Shown piece by piece: positions 50,735 to 61,501 of a stretch of DNA of 64,000 nucleotides (positions within the stretch are counted from its first letter, which is position 1; each line of letters begins with the position of its first letter). The stretch lies in the NCBI RefSeq assembly GCF_019649055.1, contig NW_026570304.1, positions 248,001 to 312,000 of the forward strand, read 5' to 3'. The notes under the pieces were generated by a model, which was not told where the DNA came from, did no database searches, and saw nothing but the letters and a program-made list of their open reading frames with translations. Source of the DNA: Paramacrobiotus metropolitanus (taxonomy: Eukaryota > Tardigrada > Eutardigrada > Parachela > Macrobiotidae). A program made the translations under genes and the position numbers.

Positions 50735-51270
50735 CCGTGCTTCGTGGCTGGACCCGCACCAAACTGGACCCTAAGCGCGTCATAAACGAAGTTGGCTGTC
50801 GCCACCATCGATTTCTACCACGCCATGATCAACTCCCGTGCCGCCCGGGAAGCCGACCCTCGCTACGCCGGCCACCTCCTCATCGACCTCCACGGACAGT
50901 CGCACATCCACAAATTTCACCAAGACTAGTTACAGCCGCACCTCCGACGAGTTGCACCAATAGTCTCCGCACTGGCAAACACGTCAGGTAGCTCTAGCCA
51001 GTGGAAAAATCGGTCTGGGTCGGCACTTGGAGAACACTGCGTTAAAGGTCATGCCGGAACCCCGGGAAACGAGGGTCAACGGGCAGAAGTAGTTTGACGG
51101 GGGGTATACGGTGGAGGCGCATGCAAGGGTTAACAGCGATGTCATCCAGGTTGAGTTGGCGCGCAGTTTCAAGCTGGCGGAAGCGGAACAGTTCGACAAG
51201 AATGTGCAGAATCTGACCGAAGGACTGCTGCGGCACCTCCGTCAACATCACCCGGAAGCGCTGGCGTTGC
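50735..51270 (+). pseudogene. N-formylglutamate amidohydrolase-like, pseudogene
   Basis: The family hydrolyses N-formyl amino acids (HutG-like). Plus-strand pieces: WTRTKLDPKRVINE, then in another frame ATIDFYHAMINSRAARE, GHLLIDLHGQSH (DLHGQ at 50885-50899, metal-binding His), and after a gap FDGGYTVEAHARVNSDVIQV ELARSFKL. The order of RTxLDPxRxxNE, LIDLHGQ(S/T)H and (N/D)GGYT(V) ... IQ(I/V)E matches this family. A frame change near 50793 and an in-frame TAG just before FDGGYT show decay. Confidence 0.62.
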
Positions 51271-51339
51271 GGTTCGAGTTTGATCGTTTTGTGGTGACCT
51301 TTCACTACTTTTTTTCACGCCTGCCTAACTTAATCTAAG

Positions 51340-51782
51340 TGTTGTTCTTGCATACAACACGCAGCTACGTTGTAAACATTTTAAAAAAGAAAATACTGCT
51401 TCCGATTCTAGGCATACAGAAAAAACTTCGTGTGAGGCAAAACGTGCTTGATATTACTGTGAGCGGGTCAACAGCAGAGCTGTCGAACGGGTCAAAAAGG
51501 AATGGCGATAGCATTGAAATTGCGCCGCCCTGCCCTTTAAGTGAGTGGCACGTTATGTCGGTACAAAAAGCGTCAAATAGAACTCTTCATTCGATTTCTG
51601 CTATCACTTAATTCCAGAGCCACAAGCCTGTACTGTATCTCGGCATACCGACAGGGTGGCTATTAAACATAATCCCTCAGTAAATTCGTTGTCCTAACTG
51701 AGGAATGCTCGGTAAACCTTCCAAACCACGCGGTCGCGACAGGACATCACACTAGAATACAGTTCCTGAGTTCCACGATATC
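51340..51782. other. intergenic, no gene seen
   Basis: No feature recognised before the solo repeat. Confidence 0.4.
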
Positions 51783-52608
51783 GTTAATGGAAGTTTGCGC
51801 CGGTGCGCTAACTTTGTTTAACGCGGTAAGAGAAACGCCGGCCAGCCTGATTTCTCGTTAAAGCAGGGCATTAACGGACAGTTGCTTGGACTTCGCACGG
51901 ACCTGATGACTACCTCCTCTCCATCTCCGTGGAATGCGGAATCGTCCTGTTTACCAGCGGATCGCCTGCCTGCCCTTTGTCGTTGCAGTTGATCCCGCGC
52001 TTGCCTGTCCATCGCCAGTTATGCCTGTCCAATCCTCTATTACCTCTCCGTCCCTTTCACTGGCAGCGGGAGTTAACCTATTTACTTTGATAGCATTTCG
52101 CGAAAGATTGTTCATGTGCGTTGGGTAATGGATGTCATTTCATTCGGTTTGCACGCGTGTCGGATTGAATAATTTTTGCAACAGTTAACGCTTGAATGTG
52201 ACCTTTCAACTACTGGAAGTTACCCGCCTTCCCACCCTTTTTTAGCATCATGTTTATACTGTCTAAACTTCCGCATTGGTACTTTGTAAAATATTGATTA
52301 AAGGCTAGTTCTCACTCGCGCAGCTCTCTCGCAATGGTACGCACAGAACCGCGCCGGAAGGTGCACTCATACATCCTGACCACGAATCAGGTCCATCACC
52401 TGGCCACGAATCAGGTGCCGTAAAACCTCCCTGGCCACGTATCAGGGAGCAGCTATTCACCTGGCCACGCATCAGGTGTCCCACTCCACGCATACGCTCC
52501 TTCCGGTGGTCGAGCATGTTCTGACGTTTCCACGAGACTCCGCGGCCGATCTGAGGCTGGTCACATGCCCCAACACAATCGCCGGCGTTTCTCTTATTAT
52601 GTCGTTAA
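51783..52608 (+). mobile_element. solo A-B terminal unit of the tyrosine-recombinase element
   Basis: The sequence matches A2-spacer-B2 of the full element (43887-44722) from end to end, about 95% by eye, with GTTAA at both edges (51783-51787, 52604-52608) and no ORFs. This is what A1 x A2 recombination, or an A2-B2 unit left after loss of the body, would leave: the counterpart of a solo LTR. Confidence 0.88.
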
Positions 52609-53193
52609 TAAGCCACCAACGAACGAAAAAAACTTGCCATCCATATTTAGGGAGCGTCTTTACAGCATCTTCTTTACACGCTCGACATGCGCGCCGGTAT
52701 TTTCTACGATTTGCTTCGCATACTATAGCTTACAGCCGACGAACGTGCAGCTCATAGTACTGTAATAAGTTTACGAACAGAAATACGTTCGAACGAAATT
52801 TATTAAATCTCTTGTAATACAAAAATTCTAACTCGACATTTACCGGTGGAATAATATTTATTTCCCGGGAATATTAGTTATTTGCCATCTAAGTTAATCG
52901 CAAATAAATAATATTCCCGGTGGAATGCGAGGCATGTTGACTTGCCTGCCAGCTGCCGAAGAGCAATAAGCGAGAGAATTCGAAGCGCAACGTCGTTGGT
53001 ACTTTGTTGGCCAAAAACACAGCCGGGTTCAAACTGGACACTCTCGTCATACGGAGCAACAGCTTGGTGTGCTCAACCCCGACCGAGCCACCGAGCAAAG
53101 GTTGTGAGCGAGCTGGAATTACTGCGCCTGACCGCTCATGTTAATTTTTGGGAATATTACACTGGTATCAGATCTGGATGGGATGCACGTGCA
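52609..53193. other. intergenic with one inverted repeat
   Basis: CCGGTGGAATAATATTTATTT (about 52842) pairs with AAATAAATAATATTCCCGGT (about 52902). No gene. Confidence 0.5.
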
Positions 53194-53593
53194 CAGGGCC
53201 GTAGGGAGGTTATAGACGCACTGGGCACGCCTATCCCTCCTCGGCCAACTTTTGCAGGCAATTTGCGCCCGCATCGGGCGCACGGGCGCACCATTTCTGG
53301 GTTTCTTAAAGGGCGCAGCGGGCGCAATTAGCCATGCGCCCGTGGCTCAGACTAAACTTTGGCGTAATGTACCTTTGGCCACATGTATGGTAAAAAATAA
53401 ACCAAACTAAGTATAAAAATAAAACTACCCGGCCGGTATTTAGGACAAAATAAAGTGGGCGCGTCTTTTTTTGCGTTTTTGGGTTTTTTTAAAAAAGTTT
53501 TGCGGGCGCAACGGGCGCAGGCACTGGACTTTGTGGGCGCATTAGGCGCAAATCAATACCCTACCCCATCCCGCGGATCTCGCTACGGCCCTG
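53194..53593. mobile_element. hAT-like MITE, 400 bp
   Basis: 11-bp TIRs CAGGGCCGTAG ... CTACGGCCCTG with 8-bp flanks CACGTGCA and CACATGCA (one mismatch). The interior repeats GGGCGCA words on both strands, likely subterminal transposase sites. No ORF of note. Confidence 0.88.
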
Positions 53594-53601
53594 CACATGC
53601 A

Positions 53602-54427
53602 CATTACTCGATGCATTTGTTCATAAAAAAATTAATGTTAAAAACCTTTGACGTCAAGTGTTCTGTCGAATGCGAAACATGAGAAAATGCATAAACATAA
53701 GAATCTGATGAAACCCGCAACTTTTCTAACCGAAATCATGCGCTAATAGATATGGCATTATTTGTGTATGCACGTTGCCGTAAATTCTTTTGCTGTAGCC
53801 CACACACTACGCCCAGCGCCCACCGGCATGCAACGCATTCAAAATCAATAACAATTTCCGGTGTCAGTATATAATGAACCTGGCAGGAAACAAAGATTGA
53901 ACGATTGAATTACTGTCTTTTCCACTGCATTGTTTTAGCATGCTGCCCTTAGCCATGCACTCTTCTAGTGAATTATGTAGTATGATTTATTTAAAAATTG
54001 ATTCAGAAAATAATAAATGGCATCTCAGCTTGCATATATTATCCGAGTGCTTCAACACAACTGCTGCTTATAGTTCCGCGTGTTTTTTCCTTTGTATGCG
54101 TACTGCGTTTTTGATTTGACCAGTAAAGTGACTTAAGTGAGACTACCACTGCTGACGTTTCAGGCTGTAATGTTATGACGCATCGGGAGCATGATGAAAA
54201 AGCGTAGTACAGTGACCGTAAATGTTGCGCAAGTATCACCGCGGGCTAGCAGTTTATTCCTCGGCAATGGATTTATTTTCAAATTAGAGAAACTGGTTTT
54301 TTTATGCCAGGTTGCATGAATGCTAATAAATGACCATAATTTTTGCGGTAAAAAAGGGTAAATATATATGCCTATTGCCTAATATTATCAGTAATTTGTC
54401 GTTAAATATACGGGATGAAATCAGTAC
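53602..54427. other. intergenic, no gene seen
   Basis: AT-rich, no supported feature. Confidence 0.45.
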
Positions 54428-54431
54428 AGAC

Positions 54432-54689
54432 TGTTACGTGGGGCCTTATGGGCGCCCACGTACCTTCGACGGCGAAACAGCGGCGAACCCGGATTGAGGC
54501 TTTAATGCCGAAATCTAACTCGCGCACCGTGGCGCAGCAACACCAGACTAATGAGATCGGATCCTACAGCCAGCGCAGCTGTGCTGTAGGTCCGTCAAAA
54601 CAGCAGCAATGTGTGGGATGGAAATCCCCAGAACAGCAAAACACAATGGCGAATGGCCAATCATGAAGGCGGAGCTATCGGCCTTCACA
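54432..54689. repeat. LTR 1 of the miniature element
   Basis: 258 bp; starts with a hairpin TACGTGGG/CCCACGTA and contains CCTACAG ... CTGTAGG. Confidence 0.85.
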
Positions 54690-54889
54690 TCCCTGTACTG
54701 TCCAACACTGAGCCCCTGCGAAGTGCATGAAAATGGCGGTATGCGCCGTAAATAAGAAAATGTATGAAGTCATGTCAGTATGCATGCAGTACAAGTAACA
54801 TAAGATCAAATGAAAAAAAACACGGCGTAGTACAGGCCCGTCCCTGTACTACGTCCAATTGACTTTACTACCGGATACACGGTTCCACT

Positions 54890-55025
54890 TCGGGCGGCTT
54901 ACGGTCCGGTTCGGTCAGTACAGGTCAGGTAAGGTGGTCCGGTCGGCTTATTCTTGTCGGCTCGAATCCGGTTCGGCTCAAGTCGGGTTCCGGGTCAGGT
55001 CGGCTCCGGTTCGGTCAGAGGTCGA
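54890..55025. repeat. cluster of CCGGTTCGGYC words
   Basis: Repeated GGTCCGGTTCGGTC, GGTCCGGTCGGC, AATCCGGTTCGGCTC and GCTCCGGTTCGGTC words, interspersed with CAGGTCAGG, inside the miniature element. Confidence 0.7.
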
Positions 55026-55618
55026 CCTATTGGGTCAACGCACTGTCGCAAAAGATCCAGGGTCCAACCGGGAAACAGGCAAGTTCCGAAGTTTCTTCAG
55101 TAGGGAAAGGTCACGTTCTGGGGAAATTTGGGCAGGGGTTTGGGGCATCGGTACGCTCGTGACCCTGCAAACACAAGAATACGCTGCTCCGGTGGGGAAA
55201 ATCCACTGTTCCGTCCGGGGAAAGGTCGCCGTCCCAGGAAATACGGGCAGTGCTTTGGTGTGGGGAATTCTTCGGCGTGATGCTGGTGGTCGATCCGGCC
55301 GTGGGGATCGGAGTGGGTGCTGCTGGTCGCGGTGTATCCGTTCTGGTTTCCCGCTGAATCCGGGCCGCGTCCGCCGTCGGCATCGCAGGAGACGATTCTC
55401 GCTCCGCGGCATCATCTCCATCGCTTTCTGGTGGAGGCATCCAATGCGTTCCGCATCGGGGTGCATTCTGCACGGCAGGTGGCTTATCCCGGGGGGGCTA
55501 CGGATGGAGCTCCATACCGGGGGTTGCATCGGCAGCGATCTGGTCCACAGCTCAGAGGTGGCCCGTGAGCGGGGCAAGCGCGCTGTGGGAACACGATCGT
55601 CACCGTGATCTGCTACCA

Positions 55619-55876
55619 TGTTACGTGGGGCCTTATGGGCGCCCACGTACCTTCGTCGGCGAAACAGCGGCGAACCCGGATTGAGGCTTTAATGCCGAAA
55701 TCTAACTCGCGCACCGTGGCGCAGCAACACCAGACTAATGAGATCGGATCCTACAGCCAGCGCAGCTGTGCTGTAGGTCCGTCAAAACAGCAGCGATGTG
55801 TGGGATGGAAATCCCCAGAACAGCAAAACACAATGGCGAATGGCCAATCATGAAGGCGGAGCTATCGGCCTTCACA
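55619..55876. repeat. LTR 2 of the miniature element
   Basis: 258 bp, nearly identical to LTR 1, same orientation. Confidence 0.85.
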
Positions 55877-55880
55877 AGAC

Positions 55881-57350
55881 AGGCATTTAAAACCGATTGC
55901 TATTTCAAGAGACACGGCAAACAGAAAAATTGATTGTAGAAACGGTCGCTTTTATCGGAATCTTCCGGACGTTCAGTTCTCTTGCTATGCAGCCGCAACA
56001 CTGTTACACTGTGACCGGGAAATAGTCCTGCAATTTGCAAATCAAATTCGCAACTTGTGAGAAACACCGGAATTTTTCTGACATTATTTTTATTTACTCA
56101 TCCCCTTTTGTGAAACTTACTTAATTGAAGTCCATTTGTTGAAATAACATGGGAGTTACAGCCACTAACAATTACAAGCAAAAATACAAACACACTTTTC
56201 AACTTCTTCCACTGTCGCGCCGCGCCCATTATACTTAGATTTCTAATTTACATAAATTAAAAATCTGGGCTCAGTGGTTGATAATGCCGAACATCCAAAC
56301 ATAATAGAATTAACATCCAAACATTTTTCTCTTTTCCAAAAGTGAATTCAATTCCACTGTGTTTTTAAATTTATTCCTTAAATCTTGTCGGAAACGGATG
56401 TCGGTTTGTAAAGTGTCTGTACTTCGACATATCTGAACTCCGACATGTTAGACGTTCCGGCTCTCCTTGCAAATCGGTTACGCATTTCGGCTCCCCGCTA
56501 AATGAAAATGATCTTTCACATGGATTACTGGCTAACGTTTGTATACAACAGCACAGTGCATCTCGAAGTACAGATGCTACCGACTTTGATGCCGTGCTTA
56601 TGTAAGTACTGTACGAGATGCAGTCAGAGAAATTAACGCGTTCTCGGTTCTACGAAACCGCGGCGATTAACAGCCAGCATTTCCCTAGCCGAGCTCAAAC
56701 AAGTGCCGGTGTTGGTTAAACTGAGCGTGCCTATCATTGTCGTGACAATGTCGTCGTTTGTGGTTTCCGGTGACCGGCGTCTAATTACCGGTGTGCTGAA
56801 TTCCAACAGCCGGCATAATTATCTCGGTTCGGATTCTCCATGACCTTTTGTACCGTCCCATACAAAATTTATGTGGATTTGGCATGACAGTTGTCTGATT
56901 CAGTGCACTGAGGGCAGTACTGGCTCGTTGGTGAGCGTTCAGTTGTGCTCCAGCCCCTCAGTCTGAAGAGTTTGCTTGCAGCTTGATACTAACAAGTTAG
57001 GGTTTTGCGCTACAGTAGATCCAAATCGCCGATCAGTAGCCTCTTGCGCGATGCTCAGAACAAAGACGTGTCCGCCATGAAGTATGCCCTTCCCATGCAG
57101 AGCTCCAATCCGCACGCTAAACACGTGTATATCGTGCATTTTGTGACTTTTCTGCGGTTGTAACTGTTTCGTAATTTCTCATTTTGCTTAGTTTTCTGAA
57201 GGAAAGAAGTAAGGTCACCTAAGAAAAAGTGTTCTCTAATATAAGAATTAGCGAGCATAAACCTCAAATATGTAGTATTTTGCTAGTCTGAATAAGACTA
57301 CCCGACCAGTTGCTTTAATAAAAAATATATGATCGATAGGTTGTTAAATC
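55881..57350. other. intergenic, no gene seen
   Basis: No ORF or repeat with support. Confidence 0.45.
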
Positions 57351-57353
57351 TAA

Positions 57354-57417
57354 CCAGGGCACATAGGGGTCCTCCAAATTCAGAAAAATTTCATATTTTG
57401 CAGAAACGTAGTATACT
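57354..57417 (+). repeat. left 64-bp TIR of the Tc5-like element
   Basis: Exact reverse complement of 60543-60606. Confidence 0.95.
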
Positions 57418-57676
57418 TGCCCAGTATTTATAACAAAATAGTTTCAAGTGCCATGGCCAAGACGGCGCACTGAGAAGCAATTTTGAAACTACAGTTTACT
57501 GCAGTACTTTGCTTCAGTATAACTGCAGTACTTTGCTTCAGTATTACTGCACTTCACCATTAATGTAGGTAGCACTGCATCGCTGTGTATTGTCGTTGTC
57601 TCTCTATTCGATGATTGAGCTTTTTCGTTACTTCCCTTCCGAAACTTGTGGTGAATGTTGAAGACTGTTTGATATC

Positions 57677-59596
57677 ATGGAATCCATAGCTAACCCTTGG
57701 AATATTGTCAACATTTTACGAGATTTATATGGCACCAGCGAACGTATCGAAAGTCCCGAAAAGGAACGGATGCTTGCATTTCAACTGAAAGGTACGTGGC
57801 AAGAGAATCTTCGTATTCTGGCGTATTCCTAACAATTTATTAAATCGTTAACAAATGTACCCTGCTTCATCAGAGATTATTGGTGAATGTTTGGCCAAGC
57901 GGTATGCCTTCGAACCTACGACAAGTTTAGAAGTGGACGAATGCTTTGGTGAACCCACCATAATTCTTGACGAAGTGCAACATATGTTGGAGGATCTCGA
58001 GAAAGATGCAGCGCATTCCTTACAACCAACTCCTGGTAATTCCCAACCAACTCCTGGTTATTCGCAGAAGTCAGTTGGATCACTTTACACGCCTTCTCCA
58101 CAAGATGCCGGGCAGGCCCACGGTTATAGTTTTGCAGAAAAGAAGGAAATCGTCGAGTTCTGGAACAGTGGTAAAACAGGGCCCTTATCGTTTAAGACCG
58201 TCAAGAAGAGATACCGGCGCCTTACTGATGCCAAGCAGCTATACGACTTTGAGAAACAAGTAGCTGCAGCGGGCACTGTGCAGGACAAATTAGAAAAGAT
58301 TTGTGCGCTGACGTTGGACAAGTTCATCGAAAAACGATCAGCGCGGGTGACGGTGCACGATGCTCATTTAAGGAAACGGGCACTTGAGGCGAACAAGGAA
58401 GTTCAGCTTGATGGCTTTAAAGCGTCATCTTGGTGGATTCTGCGTTTCAAAAAAGCAAACGGAATTGTTTCAAGGTGAACACAACTATACTACAGTAAAG
58501 AAAAAGTTACAAAATTGTGTTACTGCAGTTACGTAGTGCCATCGGTGCTTTAACAGCAGTTTTTCTATAACAGAAAAATGACGAAGTTCGTCACTTCGTC
58601 TTACGAGGAAGATGTTACGGACAAAACCCTCAAAGCTGCAGATTTTGTTCATGAAGTGACTCGACTTATTGGAATCTACGGCCCGGAGAGAGTTTTCAAC
58701 ACCGACCAATCAGGGATGAATCTGGAACAGTACACAAAGCGGACTTAAATCTTCGAGGTCCGAAACGAATTTTTTCTCGCGTTCAATCAGTGGATTCTAC
58801 AACCCACAGTTTTACAATCCAGCCGACAATTTCCGCAGCAGGGCAACTGCTATCGCCTCTGTTTATTGTCTTGCAAGAACTGAGCGAACGCAACTGCTTG
58901 TTTGGACCGCAAATTGGGAAGGGGCTTTTTTCTCCTCCTAATGTGTATGTACTGTGTTCAAGGTCTGGAAAATGTACAAAAGAGCACATTCTCCATTACA
59001 TGCGTGATTGTTTTGGCCGCCCCCTAATTGACAAAGGTGATTTCCGTTTATTAATTCACTCTTGGTCGGGACACAAAGACGAGGATGCAATTTGGTCGGC
59101 ATTTAAGGACGTATGTCAAGTACAATATTTAGAGATCGAAAAAATTCCTCCCGGAACCACAACATTTGCGCAGCCCCTCGATGTTTATTTTAATCGCCTT
59201 TAGAAAATTTGTGACCGAACGATTTGCGATTACGTCATAGCAATTTCAGATGACGAAGAAATGCGAGTCATGCTTAAGGACCGTAACGAGCGCATTAAAC
59301 GCTGTTCTTTACTGCACCACTTATTTGCTGCTCCGCGATTTCAAAACGCTTGGCGATACGCGTGGTACGCATCTGGATATCTTGCAGATCGTCCGCCAGC
59401 GTTTCAGAGCCCACCAGAATACTGCTTCAAATTTGACGAGGTGGACTGTGTGAAGTGTGACGGTGCGGCATTCATCCGGTGCAGCTGGTGTGAAAGTGTG
59501 TTATGTTTTAAATGTTTCTACATTGACTTCCACACTTGCGGCCTGAGTAACCTTTTTAAAAACCAGTCTTATCAAGTAAGATGGCAAGTGGAATAG
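57677..59596 (+). pseudogene. CENP-B/jerky-like DDE transposase, inactivated
   Basis: Exon 1 57677-57791 (MESIANPWNIVNILRDLYGT), an 82-nt intron to 57873, exon 2 57874-58474, a 99-nt intron to 58573, exon 3 from 58574. Both introns keep frame. Domains: an N-terminal HTH (YSFAEKKEIVEFWNSG), a Tc5/CENP-B-type DNA-binding domain (RSARVTVHDAHLRKRALEAN ... SWWILRFKKANGI), DDE core with FNTDQSG, LLIHSWSGHKDEDAIW and QPLDVYFNR, then a C-terminal Cys/His zinc region (CVKCDGAAFIRCSWCE ... CFKCF ... H-TC). Lesions: a one-base loss near 58748, an in-frame TAG at 59201-59203, and His where the second catalytic Asp is expected in LLIHSW. AATAAA lies at 59709. Confidence 0.85.
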
Positions 59597-59796
59597 GTTT
59601 TGCTAAGGCTTCAACACGCTGAAACAACTATTAGCTGAAAATGTTCTATGCTTGTATGCGAGCAACATCTTGTGTTACTACGTTTCTTTTTGTATTCTTT
59701 TTGTGGAAAATAAAGGTTAAACAGTCAAACCACAGTTACTGTACCTACAACCTTCGATATTGTCACTCGTGCAAACGAAAAAGAACAAAGTACAAA

Positions 59797-59865
59797 CATA
59801 CATATGTACATATACATATCTATATACTAGTACATATACATATCTATATCTATATACTAGGGTAA
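59797..59865. repeat. TACATATACATATCTATA-type microsatellite
   Basis: Simple-sequence stretch inside the Tc5-like element. Confidence 0.85.
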
Positions 59866-59959
59866 CTGCAGTTGGTGCTAAGTATTTTGGCAACTTTCAC
59901 TATGTTTGGCCACGCCCATATTGACCATGGCACATGAAACTATTTTTTTATAAACACTA

Positions 59960-60536
59960 CAGTGGACACCATAAATGTGGTTACACTAGACAATCGGTCC
60001 GAGGACCGATATTTTAACGGCAAGACCAACAGCAGACCAAAATAAGTCGGTCATGTCCATTGCGCGTAGATTCGTATGCTAAACTCAGGCACTTGGAACT
60101 TGCACATTTCTCAACGAAAACCATCAAGCGATATCTCAAAAGAATAAGAAAAAAATTCTAACAATTTTGATACCAAACAAATTAGTTTTTATTACATCTA
60201 AGAGAAAATCGAGGCTCCTAAAGTTTCCCGTAGACAGAGCATAGGATTTGAATCCACGGTTTGGTTTGTTTTCACGCGTATGCTTTGTCTACGGGAAACT
60301 TCAGGAACCTCGATTTTCTCTTAGATGAAACAAAAACGAATCTGTATGGTATCAAAATTCTTAGAATTTTTTTCTCATTCTTTTGAGATATCGTTTGATA
60401 GTTTTCGTTGGGAAGTGTGCAAGGTGCAAGTGTAAACATCAGCAGGCCGATGGCCAGCACGGAATTGGCTGTCTGAGTACAGATAAGTATCTGGTTGCGC
60501 GCGGTTTAAGTGTAACCACATTTATGGTGTCCATTG
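59960..60536. mobile_element. nested foldback MITE, 577 bp
   Basis: Ends CAGTGGACACCATAAATGTG and its inverse with one mismatch (CATTGTCC-type end), flanked by TA (59958-59959, 60537-60538). A second, internal inverted repeat of about 130 bp (60115-60243 versus 60278-60415) leaves a short central loop. Tc1/mariner-type target; no ORF. Confidence 0.8.
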
Positions 60537-60542
60537 TAGGTT

Positions 60543-60606
60543 AGTATACTACGTTTCTGCAAAATATGAAATTTTTCTGAATTTGGAGGACCCCTATGTG
60601 CCCTGG
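60543..60606 (-). repeat. right 64-bp TIR of the Tc5-like element
   Basis: Exact reverse complement of 57354-57417. Confidence 0.95.
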
Positions 60607-60609
60607 TAA

Positions 60610-61400
60610 GAAACCTAAGAAAGCATACAAATACATCAAGGTATTCAAGAACCTGGTCAGCAACTAACTGGCAAAAAAGGCAATACGTTCGCCATCATAC
60701 AAAATACACAGCACACACACCTGCAGTTTTTCTGCCTTGTTGAGGAATGTCCGGCAGGCCGCAGCCCGCTGAATTGTACTGTACATCAACAGAGAAAAAA
60801 AATCAACAAATCAACGCATAGAAAAAATGCCTCAACAGTTTAAAATCCCAAGAAATTCTTTAGCGTTAAAATTATATTACAAATTAACTCAGAATTTTCC
60901 GTAATAATTAACTCATAATTAATGAAGCAACATTTGGCAACGAATAAGATGATAACTTAACTATTTATGAAGGAAATTTGAAGTTTTATGCCTATTAGCG
61001 AGGACAAATCATGGGTAGGGAACATTTCCGCCGATTTTAAGCCAAACAACTAAAATTAATAAACTCATTCGATGTGATGAGAGTTCAAAAAAGAAATCAT
61101 TAGTTAAAACACGGCAAAAATAATTTGCAATTACAATTTGGAGAAATGAAACTAAAAGTTTAGCGGTTGGAATACAGCATACATACTTTCAGAGACTAAA
61201 AACACTGCGAGAACAAATTGAAAAATTACTAATATAAAAAACGCCTAAGATAAATGAAACTGATCAACGGTGGAAAAATGATACAATATTTGTTTACTTC
61301 CGGTAAATTACCGTACAGTCGGTACAGAGACAATTACTGTACATAGAAATACAAGTAGTAAATACATACAAGCAGCCAGTAAGTTTTCAAAATTAAAGGA
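60610..61400. other. intergenic, no gene seen
   Basis: AT-rich, no feature supported. Confidence 0.45.
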
Positions 61401-61501
61401 TCAAAACTGCAGTTTGTCCCTTTCCCCCTGTTTCTCGATCCGCCCTTTCGTTTTCTCGTCGATATGGGGATCCTGTTCGTATCTGTACAAAGGTAGAACG
61501 T
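61401..61501 (-). other. possible terminal exon, unknown gene
   Basis: After GAGTTTTCAG the minus strand reads DVLPLYRYEQDPHIDEKTKG RIEKQGERDKLQF and a stop. A good acceptor and a highly charged protein-like tail suggest a real last exon; the gene body is not found upstream and the family is unknown. Confidence 0.3.

Larger units (their letters stand above)
54432..55876. mobile_element. LTR-flanked miniature retroelement (TRIM/LARD-like), 1445 bp
   Basis: Two 258-bp direct repeats (54432-54689, 55619-55876) begin TGTTACGTGG and end CCTTCACA, differing at only about 2 positions, and are flanked by AGAC on both sides (54428-54431, 55877-55880). The 929-bp GC-rich interior has open frames on both strands but no recognisable gag or pol. 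A primer-binding site and polypurine tract were not identified. Near-identical repeats imply recent insertion. Confidence 0.75.
57354..60606 (+). mobile_element. Tc5/jerky-like DNA transposon, 3253 bp
   Basis: 64-bp perfect terminal inverted repeats starting CCAGGGCACATAGGGGTCCT (57354-57417 and 60543-60606), flanked by TAA on both sides (57351-57353, 60607-60609), the TNA target duplication of Tc5-type elements. It encodes an intron-containing CENP-B/jerky-like DDE transposase, now mutated, and carries a nested foldback MITE at 59960-60536. TIR identity is perfect although the transposase is broken, so the copy could have moved in trans. Confidence 0.9.

Noticed and set aside
53331-53942. 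Plus-strand 129-aa ORF over the hAT-like MITE (52942-53331)
   Set aside because: It runs across the MITE boundary and its repeats; no domain, so treated as chance.
54859-55646. Overlapping long ORFs on both strands inside the miniature LTR element
   Set aside because: GC-rich interior gives long chance frames on both strands; no recognisable protein features.
60243-60260. GGATTTGAATCCACGG as a tRNA B box
   Set aside because: No matching A box, acceptor stem or cloverleaf around it; it lies in the loop of a foldback MITE.
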